Source: Marinobacter salicampi
Lineage (GTDB): Bacteria > Pseudomonadota > Gammaproteobacteria > Pseudomonadales > Oleiphilaceae
Reading direction: 5' to 3'
Length of the DNA: 64,000 nt
NCBI RefSeq assembly: GCF_011074795.1
Contig: NZ_JAAMPF010000001.1
Coordinates: 1 to 64,000 of the forward strand
How positions within the stretch are numbered: position 1 is the first letter of the stretch; every line of letters starts with the position of its first letter. The translations under genes were made by a program, and so were the position numbers. A model generated the notes under the pieces. The model searched no databases. It had not been told where the DNA came from and was given only the letters and a program-made list of their open reading frames with translations. Positions 29,286 through 39,183 of this stretch are shown piece by piece.

Positions 29286-30263
29286 ATGGCGTCTGAACGC
29301 CCGCCTAGACATAGGCCGCACAAGCCCGGTTCAAAACCGGTGGCTGATACTGAGAAACATGGCCCCGAGCGTCTTCAGAAGCTTCTAGCCCGCGCCGGTA
29401 TAGGCTCACGCCGAGAAGTCGAGACCTGGATCGAAGCTGGTCGGCTGACCGTTAACGGTCAACCGGCGGGGCCCGGTCAGAAGGCGTCTGCCAAGGACCG
29501 TGTGGAGCTGGACGGGCGTCGCCTGGAGCTGGATGCCACCACCGAGACGGTCCGCAGGGTGCTGGTTTATAACAAGCCGGAAGGTGAGGTCTCGACCCGT
29601 AAGGATCCTGAAGGCCGACCGACTGTGTTCGACACTCTTCCGCGTCTGAAAGAACAGCGCTGGGTGGCGATCGGCCGCCTCGATATCAATACCACCGGCC
29701 TGATGCTGTTTACCACCGACGGCGAATTGGCCAACCGCCTCATGCATCCGTCCAATCAGATTGATCGCGAGTACGCGGTCCGAGTGTTTGGCGACGTGGA
29801 TGATGCCATGCTCAAGCGGTTGCTGGAGGGCGTCATGCTGGAGGACGGCATGGCTAGGTTTTCGGATATAAGCTCTGCTGGTGGCAGCGGAATCAATCGC
29901 TGGTTCCACGTGACCCTGTTTGAAGGCCGCAACCGAGAGGTTCGTCGGCTATGGGAGTCCCAAGGTGTTCAGGTAAGCCGGCTCAAAAGAGTCCGCTATG
30001 GCCCAACCTTTTTGCCCAGTCGCCTGAGTGTCGGCAAATGGGAAGAAATGAGCCAGAAAGGGGTAGACGACCTGAGCAAGAAGGTAGGACTTGAACCCCT
30101 GGCGCTTCCGGTCAAAACGCCCGATGAAAAGGCCGCGATGGACCGCAAACAGCGCAAGCAGCCCAGCCGCCCGGCCAAGCCGAATCGCAAATGGCAAGTC
30201 AGCTCGACAAAGCCTGCGGCTACGTCTCGCAAAAGCATAAAGAAAAGCCCGAAGCGAAGCTGA
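29286..30263 (+). CDS. rluB: 23S rRNA pseudouridine synthase RluB
   Basis: A 325-residue enzyme of the RsuA family; RluB modifies U2605 (E. coli numbering) of 23S rRNA. It has an S4 RNA-binding domain (ERLQKLLARAGIGSRREVETWI) near residue 29 and the catalytic motif GRLDINTTGLML with the nucleophilic aspartate. A basic Lys/Arg-rich tail of about 55 residues follows the catalytic domain. Its place just after scpAB is conserved in gammaproteobacteria and supports RluB over RluE/F. AAGGATGA precedes the start. Confidence 0.93.
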   Translation: MASERPPRHRPHKPGSKPVADTEKHGPERLQKLLARAGIGSRREVETWIEAGRLTVNGQPAGPGQKASAKDRVELDGRRLELDATTETVRRVLVYNKPEGEVSTRKDPEGRPTVFDTLPRLKEQRWVAIGRLDINTTGLMLFTTDGELANRLMHPSNQIDREYAVRVFGDVDDAMLKRLLEGVMLEDGMARFSDISSAGGSGINRWFHVTLFEGRNREVRRLWESQGVQVSRLKRVRYGPTFLPSRLSVGKWEEMSQKGVDDLSKKVGLEPLALPVKTPDEKAAMDRKQRKQPSRPAKPNRKWQVSSTKPAATSRKSIKKSPKRS

Positions 30264-30276
30264 TCGACTGTGCCGC

Positions 30277-31236
30277 TTAAGGCGTGAGAAAACGGGGCTG
30301 CTGGGTAGGCACACTGCTTGCAACGCGGCTGCAGTTACGGCCCCGGGCCTTGGCGCGATAAAGTGCGTCATCGGCCCGTGCCAGCCACTGGTCCGATGTT
30401 TCGCCGTGCTGGCGCATGGCAATGCCAGAGCTTGCAGTCGCCATGACATCCTTACCGCCACAGTTTACTTTAATGGCTGCGATAAACTCGCGAATTCGTT
30501 CAGCTACCTTCCTGGCCTCCGACTCTGGCGTGTGAGGCAGTATAATGGCAAATTCTTCCCCTCCGAACCGAAAAATACCGTCACTGTTACGAGTTGCTTT
30601 GGCCAACTCAAGGGCGACTGCCTTAAGTATGTGATCGCCGACAACGTGGCCGTAGGTGTCATTGACCCGCTTGAAATTGTCAAGATCGCATAGGATCAGG
30701 GAGCAGGTATTGCCGTGGCGATCTCCAAGGTGGCACTCGCGGGACAATGCTTCGTCAAGGGCACGCTTGTTGGGAATGCTGGTAAGACTGTCGGTCAGGG
30801 CTGTCTGCTGTACCGATGCATAGCAGCAGGCATTCCGGATCGGACAGATAGCGATGCTTAACATCTGCTCTATGGCAGCAAGCTCTTCTTCAGCAAAACG
30901 CAACCGTCGGCTCAGTGTGAGTCCCCCATAGTTGACGCCCTCCAGAGCCAGGCGATAATCACAACGATGCTGGCCTCCCATACCCGAGGCATAGACGAAA
31001 TCCTGGTTACCAAGCTGGTGACGGTAAGTCAGTTGATCGTATGACACCAATGATGCCAGCTCTTCCGCGAAAATAGCAATCAGCGTTTCCAGGGACAACG
31101 AAGTCGCCATCCGGCGGCATACCCTGGTGTAAGGATCATCAGCCTGGCGCCACTGCTCACTAGCTTTTCTGATAGCTCTCAGGTTTGGCGTAGACTCATG
31201 TTTGCGAGCGGTTATAGGGGTAGTGGTGCCCGACAT
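30277..31236 (-). CDS. Diguanylate cyclase with N-terminal GAF-like domain
   Basis: A 319-residue cytoplasmic protein. Residues about 40-150 form a GAF-like sensor region; the GGDEF domain follows with DSLTSIPNKRALDEAL and the active-site signature FRFGGEEFAII, so it should make cyclic di-GMP. An RxxD inhibitory site (RNSD) sits five residues before GGEEF, as in product-inhibited enzymes. No membrane segment is seen. The ATG at 31236 has AGGAG seven bases upstream; a TTG five codons earlier overlaps that site and is rejected. It converges on rluB and is monocistronic. The signal sensed is unknown. Confidence 0.92.
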   Translation of the reverse strand: MSGTTTPITARKHESTPNLRAIRKASEQWRQADDPYTRVCRRMATSLSLETLIAIFAEELASLVSYDQLTYRHQLGNQDFVYASGMGGQHRCDYRLALEGVNYGGLTLSRRLRFAEEELAAIEQMLSIAICPIRNACCYASVQQTALTDSLTSIPNKRALDEALSRECHLGDRHGNTCSLILCDLDNFKRVNDTYGHVVGDHILKAVALELAKATRNSDGIFRFGGEEFAIILPHTPESEARKVAERIREFIAAIKVNCGGKDVMATASSGIAMRQHGETSDQWLARADDALYRAKARGRNCSRVASSVPTQQPRFLTP

Positions 31237-31379
31237 CGTTGACTCCTGCAAAGATATAGGCCGGCTGAAGCAGGATCGGTGCCATTAAAATAAAAAACCG
31301 ATAAAACAATGGCATATAGGGTTTATATAGGATCTATGTTAAGTCTGGCTGTCAAACTGCCAAAATTTCGCCGGGCCTT

Positions 31380-31393
31380 GGCAAGGGCTTGCC
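31380..31393. promoter_or_regulatory. Palindrome upstream of the GntR gene
   Basis: GGCAAGGGCTTGCC is a 14-bp inverted repeat (6-bp arms, 2-bp centre) about 55 bp upstream of the candidate GntR promoter. It could be an operator, possibly for autoregulation. Confidence 0.35.
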
Positions 31394-31434
31394 GCCTCAA
31401 TATTGAGCTGATGGTTTAAATGTCGGACAATTGC

Positions 31435-31462
31435 TTGGGCTCCACAGCCCCTGTGGTACACT
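31435..31462 (+). promoter_or_regulatory. Candidate promoter of the GntR gene
   Basis: TTGGGC (31435-31440), a 16-bp spacer and TACACT (31457-31462), ending 50 bases before the start codon. Confidence 0.4.
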
Positions 31463-31512
31463 CCGCAGCTTGTCCGTAACCTCCTGTCGACCCCTGTCAC
31501 ACGAAGGAACCT

Positions 31513-32184
31513 ATGCGATTTCAGGCACCTGAGAGTCTTTCAGAACAGATTGCCCAGCACCTGGGGCAGCGCATAATCACTGGCCAACTTCGACCCGGCG
31601 AGCGCATTCAGGAGCTCAAGGTAGCCGGCGACCTGGATGTCAGCCGAGGGTCCGTGCGAGAGGCGTTGCTCATTCTGGAGCGTCGTCACCTTATCGAGAT
31701 ATATCCCCGCCGTGGGGCGGTGGTTTCCCAACTGACTCCCGAGCTCGTGAACAGCCTTTACGATATCTATATAGAACTGCTGTGTATGCTGGGGCGTAAA
31801 GTGCTGGAGCAATGGTCCGGGCCACAACTGGTGGGCATGATGTCACAGATGACGGCCATCCAGTCACTGACCGCCCGTACCGATGAACAGAATAGTGAAT
31901 CCACTGAAGCGATTATAGAGGCTGGTTTTGATGTCATGCGCCATGCCTATCGCGCGGTCGACAACCCTTTTCTTGAGGAAACCCTTGAGAACTTCAAGCC
32001 CGCAGTCAGCCGAACCTACTATGTGGCTCTTGAAAGTTTTCGGGGTGAAATTGCTGAAACGCGCCGGTTCTTCAAACTCCTTGCCGATGCGGCGGGCAGC
32101 GGCAATGCGGTCGCCCTGGAAGCCGCCATCCGGGAGTTTGGCGAGCACCAGCGAAGCCAGGTATTGAGTATTCTGGAACACTGA
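31513..32184 (+). CDS. GntR family transcriptional regulator (FadR/FCD type)
   Basis: A 223-residue regulator. The N-terminal winged helix has ITGQLRPGERIQELKVAGDLDVSRGSVREALLILERRHL, typical of GntR proteins, and the C-terminal half is an all-helical FCD ligand domain. Such proteins respond to small carboxylic acids or acyl-CoA; the ligand here cannot be read. The start at 31513 has AAGGAA upstream. It stops six bases before smc and may be cotranscribed with it, an arrangement I recall from Pseudomonas (GntR gene before smc). Confidence 0.9.
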   Translation: MRFQAPESLSEQIAQHLGQRIITGQLRPGERIQELKVAGDLDVSRGSVREALLILERRHLIEIYPRRGAVVSQLTPELVNSLYDIYIELLCMLGRKVLEQWSGPQLVGMMSQMTAIQSLTARTDEQNSESTEAIIEAGFDVMRHAYRAVDNPFLEETLENFKPAVSRTYYVALESFRGEIAETRRFFKLLADAAGSGNAVALEAAIREFGEHQRSQVLSILEH

Positions 32185-32190
32185 CCACCG

Positions 32191-35100
32191 ATGCGCCTAA
32201 AATCCATAAAATTGGCCGGCTTCAAGTCCTTTGTTGATCCGACCACCGTACCGTTTCCCTCCAATATGACGGCGGTGGTTGGGCCAAACGGCTGTGGAAA
32301 ATCGAATATTATTGATGCCGTTCGTTGGGTTATGGGCGAAAGCTCAGCCAAATACTTACGCGGCGAATCGATGTCGGACGTTATTTTCAATGGCTCCAGC
32401 GCGCGTAAACCTGTCGGCCAGGCATCTATAGAACTGGTATTCGACAATACCGAAGGCAGGGCTCCGGGTGAGTTCGCTGGCTTTAACGAAATATCGGTCA
32501 AGCGCAGGGTACTGAGGGAAGGGCAATCGGACTATTTTCTCAACGGCACAAAATGCCGGCGCCGGGACATCACTGATCTGTTTCTGGGAACGGGCCTGGG
32601 CCCACGGAGCTATGCGATCATCGAGCAGGGCATGATTTCCCGCCTAATCGAAGCCAAGCCCGAAGAACTCCGAGTCTACATTGAAGAAGCCGCGGGCATA
32701 TCCAAGTACAAAGAACGCAGACGAGAAACCGAGAATCGTATTCGTCGTACCCGGGAGAACCTGGAGCGCCTTACCGACCTGCGGGATGAACTGGAGCGCC
32801 AACTCGCTCATCTGCAACGCCAGTCCCAGTCGGCGGAAAAGTACAAGGCCTATAAGCAGGAGGAGCGTCAGAAGAAAGCCGAGCTGACGGTGTTACGCTG
32901 GCAGGATCTGGATAGCGAGCTTCAGACCTCGCGTTCACGGATTCGTGATACCGAGCTTGAGCTGGAGCGCCTCCTGGCCGAACGAGTCAACCTGGAAACC
33001 GCCCTGGAGTCCCTGCGTACGGGCCACCAGGAGCGTACGGAGCTTTTTAACAAAGCCCAGGCAAAATATTACGAAGCAGGGGCTGATATAGCCCGGGTCG
33101 AGCAGAGCCTGGAGCACCAGCGCGAGCGTAGCAGGCAGCTGGCCTCCGAACTCGACCAGGCCCTGGCCAACCAGCGTGAACTGAATCGCGAGTTGGAGCA
33201 GGACGAGAACAAACTGGCCATGGCTGTAGAAGAGCTCGCCATGCTGGAACCGCAACAGGAAGCCCTGGCTGACAGTGCCGAAACATCCGGGGAGCAGCTG
33301 CTGGCCGCTGAGCAGGCAATGAGTGACTGGCAGCAAGCCTGGGAGGCGTTCAGCACCCGGTCCGCCGATGCCCGCCGCCAAGCTGAACTCGCCCAGTCCC
33401 GGATTAGAGCGACCGAAGATACCATTGAGCGCCTGCAAAGCCGCCAGGAGAGGCTGCGGGAAGAACAGGCCCTGCTCGAAAGCCAGCTCGATCGGCATGA
33501 GCTGGAAGAGCTGACAGACCAGCAAGAGCTGCATGCAATGGCGCGAGAGGAGGCAGCAGACCGGATAGAGGCTGTCCAGACTCTGCTGCAGGAAGCCCGT
33601 TCTCGTCAGAAGACAATTGGAGAGCTGGTAAGCAAGGATCAGCAGCAGGTGCAATCACTGACCGCTGCGCTGGAATCACAACAAGCCCTGCTCGACGAAC
33701 AGATGGGCAGTCAGGATCAGGCTCTCCAGGAGTGGCTCAAGCATAACCAACTGACAGAACTGCCAAGGTTGGCGGGCGAACTTACCATAGCGGCGGGCTG
33801 GGCATTTGCGGTCGAGCAGTTGATGGGGTCGCTTTCCCAAAGCCTCTGCGTAGCCAATATGGACGAACTTTTGGTAGCCCTGTCGGAAGCGCCCAAGGGC
33901 GCTGCCCTGGTCGAGCATACGGGCGGCTCTGTCACTGAAGGCGCACAGGGTAGCCTGCTAAAAAAGGTATCGGGGGCCGGTGGTTTCAGCAGCTTTTTTG
34001 CCGGCGTCCTCACGGCCGAAACCCTTAACGAAGGTCTTGCCTTGCGGACCGGTCTTGCCCCTGGAAACACCATATTGACCCGGGACGGTGTCTGGTTAGG
34101 GCAGCACTGGCTTCGCATGCCGTCGTCGGAAGCCGGGCACATTGGTGTGATTGAACGCCAGCAACGTATCGACCGGCTAGAAACGGAGCTTGAGACCGCG
34201 TCCGCCGGCCTTGAGACCAATGCCGGCGAGCTTGCTGAACTTCAGCAAAGGACCGCCAGTGCCGAGTCAGAGCGTGAGGAAGCACAGCGCAAGCTCAACG
34301 ATGCAGAGCGCGAGCTAAGCCAGATCGCCTCCAGGATCAGCGGCCTGCGTGCCCGGGCAGAGCAGATTGATGAGCGCCTCGTTCGAATAAAGGATGACGC
34401 CGCCGATGTGGCCGACGAGCATGTCCAGGCCCAGGAGTCCCTCGCCGAAACCCGGCTGGTCTGGCAGGACGCCCTTGGTGCTAACGAAGACAGTGAACTT
34501 GAGAAGGAAACCCTGCTGGGTGAGCGCGACGGCCTGAGGGAAAATCTTGACCGCCTGCGCCAACAGGCCAGGCACGACCGTGACCGGGCCCATCAGCTGC
34601 AACTTCAGTTGCAATCACTGACCAGTCAACGAGCGGGCCTGAAACAGACCCTGGAGCGTATGCAGCTTCAGCGCGAACGAATCGAAGAGCGCGTGGCCAT
34701 GCTGCAGGATAGCCGTGAAGATGCTGAAGAGCCCCTGGAAGACCTGCAGATGCAGCTGGAGGGATTGCTCGAGCGCCGGCTGGCCGAGGAGGAAAAGCTC
34801 TCGGTGGCGCGGGATGCCCTGGAAGAACTTGACCGGCAGGTACGCGAGAACGAGCGCACCCGGAGCCAGTTGGAACACGGGGTCCAGGACGTCAGGGCCT
34901 CACTTGAGAAGGTCAAAATGGAATCCCAGGCTCTGGAGATCCGCTCCGCAAACCATCTTGAGCAGCTCAAAGAACTCGATGTCCAACTTCGGGTTGTGCT
35001 TGAAGCAATGCCGTCAGAGGCTAGCGAGTTAGTCTGGTCGGATGAGCTCGACAAGCTGGCTGGACGCATTCAGCGTCTGGGCGCCATCAATCTTGCGGCG

Positions 35101-35691
35101 ATTGAAGAGTATCAGGTCCAGAGCGAGCGCAAGACCTATCTGGATAGCCAGCATGACGATCTTATAGAGGCGCTGGAGATTCTGGACAATGCCATACGCA
35201 AGATCGACCGGGAGACCAGGCAACGTTTCAGGGAAACCTTCGATAAAGTGAATTCCGGGCTGCAGGCCCTGTTCCCTAAGGTATTCGGTGGTGGGAATGC
35301 TTATCTTGAACTGACAAGCGATGATCTGCTGGAAACCGGTGTGGCAATCATGGCACGGCCCCCGGGCAAGAAAAACAGCACCATTCACCTGCTGTCCGGG
35401 GGTGAGAAAGCACTCACCGCCATTGCCCTTGTTTTTTCGATATTCCAGCTGAACCCGGCACCTTTCTGTATGCTGGATGAAGTCGATGCGCCGCTGGACG
35501 ACGCCAATGTGGGTCGCTATGCCAACATGGTCAAGGAAATGTCCAGCCAGCTTCAATTTATTTATATAACCCACAACAAGATCGCCATGGAGATGGCCGA
35601 TCAGCTGATGGGGGTAACCATGCATGAGCCCGGATGCTCCAGGCTGGTGTCGGTCGATGTTGAAGAGGCCGCTGCCTTGGCTGAACTATAG
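32191..35691 (+). CDS. smc: Chromosome segregation ATPase Smc
   Basis: A 1166-residue SMC protein forming the condensin core with ScpAB. The N-terminal head has Walker A GPNGCGKSNIIDAVRW and the R-loop region; two long coiled coils (about 165-500 and 670-1010) flank a hinge near 515-660 containing GFSSFFAGVLTAE. The C-terminal head has the ABC signature LLSGGEKALTAIAL and Walker B FCMLDEVDAPLDD. Length is normal. scpAB lie a few kilobases upstream, and zipA and ligA follow. Confidence 0.97.
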   Translation: MRLKSIKLAGFKSFVDPTTVPFPSNMTAVVGPNGCGKSNIIDAVRWVMGESSAKYLRGESMSDVIFNGSSARKPVGQASIELVFDNTEGRAPGEFAGFNEISVKRRVLREGQSDYFLNGTKCRRRDITDLFLGTGLGPRSYAIIEQGMISRLIEAKPEELRVYIEEAAGISKYKERRRETENRIRRTRENLERLTDLRDELERQLAHLQRQSQSAEKYKAYKQEERQKKAELTVLRWQDLDSELQTSRSRIRDTELELERLLAERVNLETALESLRTGHQERTELFNKAQAKYYEAGADIARVEQSLEHQRERSRQLASELDQALANQRELNRELEQDENKLAMAVEELAMLEPQQEALADSAETSGEQLLAAEQAMSDWQQAWEAFSTRSADARRQAELAQSRIRATEDTIERLQSRQERLREEQALLESQLDRHELEELTDQQELHAMAREEAADRIEAVQTLLQEARSRQKTIGELVSKDQQQVQSLTAALESQQALLDEQMGSQDQALQEWLKHNQLTELPRLAGELTIAAGWAFAVEQLMGSLSQSLCVANMDELLVALSEAPKGAALVEHTGGSVTEGAQGSLLKKVSGAGGFSSFFAGVLTAETLNEGLALRTGLAPGNTILTRDGVWLGQHWLRMPSSEAGHIGVIERQQRIDRLETELETASAGLETNAGELAELQQRTASAESEREEAQRKLNDAERELSQIASRISGLRARAEQIDERLVRIKDDAADVADEHVQAQESLAETRLVWQDALGANEDSELEKETLLGERDGLRENLDRLRQQARHDRDRAHQLQLQLQSLTSQRAGLKQTLERMQLQRERIEERVAMLQDSREDAEEPLEDLQMQLEGLLERRLAEEEKLSVARDALEELDRQVRENERTRSQLEHGVQDVRASLEKVKMESQALEIRSANHLEQLKELDVQLRVVLEAMPSEASELVWSDELDKLAGRIQRLGAINLAAIEEYQVQSERKTYLDSQHDDLIEALEILDNAIRKIDRETRQRFRETFDKVNSGLQALFPKVFGGGNAYLELTSDDLLETGVAIMARPPGKKNSTIHLLSGGEKALTAIALVFSIFQLNPAPFCMLDEVDAPLDDANVGRYANMVKEMSSQLQFIYITHNKIAMEMADQLMGVTMHEPGCSRLVSVDVEEAAALAEL

Positions 35692-35834
35692 TCGGAACAT
35701 ATAGCTGAAAAATATAGCCTGGCTCGGCCGCAAGCATGACAATCAGGCCATACAGAGTCTGCTCGCGTTGTATTAAGCACAGGCTTTGCATAGAGTAACG
35801 ACGTTACGAGATTCGCATACAGGACCGCAGCACT

Positions 35835-36956
35835 ATGTCTCTTAGGGAATGGTTGATAGCCATAGGTATCCTGGTGATTCTGGGTATCGTTATCGACGGT
35901 ATTCGTCGCATGCGACGCGCCCGGAAGGATGCCATGACCATATCGTCCGGGATGGGCGCAGACGACCTGGATGAGTCGCCTCTGGATGAATCGCCTCCTG
36001 AAGAGGAGCGCGAGTTCAACCCGGAGCTTCCCAATGGCGGTGCCCGTCCGGTGGACTCCGACACGCTTCAGGAGAGGGGTTACTTCAAGCGCACCGGCCG
36101 TAGCCGGTTTGCCAACCCTGAGCCAAAGCCCACGCGACCGGTAATCGCCAGCCGCGATAAAGAGGCCAGGTCCGAACATGAGGCCTCGCTGAAAAATGAA
36201 GCCCCGAGTTCATATTCAGGCGTTAATGGCGAAGACACTGCCTCGGCTGAGGATTTTGCCCATGTGCCACTCGCTGACGTGGACGCTGAGGTCGGCGAGG
36301 AGGCAACCGATACCGGTTGGGGAACGTTGGAGGTCGAGCCTGAACGCCCTGACGAAATTCTGGGCGAACCTCGAACGGTCAGGCCTGAGCGTAAGGCTGA
36401 ACCTGCCAAATCCGCGCCGGAACCGAAAGTGCCAGCCACGTCCGAAGTTGAAGAAGATACCGCCCGTCGGGGCTCAGCTTCAAAAGGCTCTGACCAGCCT
36501 CTGGCCGGGGCCAATCGGCCTGATGCCCAGGAGGTAATCGTAATCAATGTCCTGGCCCGACGTGATCAGGCCTTTAGCGGCCCGGCACTGAAAAAACTGT
36601 TCGAGGCCTGTGGCCTTCAGCACGGCGATATGGATATCTATCATCGCCACGAAGAGCCTGACACCAACAGCCCGGTCCAGTTCAGTGTCGCCAATGCGGT
36701 GGAGCCAGGCACCTTTCATCCTGATGCCATGGCATCCATGTCCACCCCCGGCATCAGCTTCTTCATGAGCATGCCCGGTCCCTCCAACTCCATGCAGGCG
36801 TTCGACTTTATGCTGGAGACAGCACAATGCGTCGTGCACAACCTGGGAGGGGAACTCAAAGATGAGCGCCGCAGTGTGATGACTGCCCAGACCATTGAAC
36901 ATTGTCGCCAGCGGGTCCGGGAATACGAGCGAAAAAGGCACACCCCGCGACGCTAG
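35835..36956 (+). CDS. zipA: Cell division protein ZipA
   Basis: A 373-residue inner-membrane protein that tethers FtsZ. It begins with one transmembrane helix (WLIAIGILVILGIVIDGI), followed by a basic patch, a long Pro/Glu/Ala-rich unstructured linker (about 40-235), and the C-terminal FtsZ-binding domain from about residue 235 (EVIVINVLARRDQAFSGPALKKLFEACGL). The smc-zipA-ligA order is typical of Pseudomonas-like bacteria and supports the call despite weak linker conservation. Confidence 0.93.
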   Translation: MSLREWLIAIGILVILGIVIDGIRRMRRARKDAMTISSGMGADDLDESPLDESPPEEEREFNPELPNGGARPVDSDTLQERGYFKRTGRSRFANPEPKPTRPVIASRDKEARSEHEASLKNEAPSSYSGVNGEDTASAEDFAHVPLADVDAEVGEEATDTGWGTLEVEPERPDEILGEPRTVRPERKAEPAKSAPEPKVPATSEVEEDTARRGSASKGSDQPLAGANRPDAQEVIVINVLARRDQAFSGPALKKLFEACGLQHGDMDIYHRHEEPDTNSPVQFSVANAVEPGTFHPDAMASMSTPGISFFMSMPGPSNSMQAFDFMLETAQCVVHNLGGELKDERRSVMTAQTIEHCRQRVREYERKRHTPRR

Positions 36957-37020
36957 AGGCACGCAAGAGTGTAATGTCAGGGTTGAGACTGCAGAGCCCG
37001 GCCTGACCGGGTTACCATGA

Positions 37021-39078
<2,058 letters not shown>

Positions 39079-39183
39079 ATCTGAGAACTCGCGCAGATAG
39101 CATGTCTGCCAAATTGATTACTATGAGTGCGTTTTGTAACGGTGTGTTAAAGCCCCGTATCCATAACAATAATTTCTTTTGAA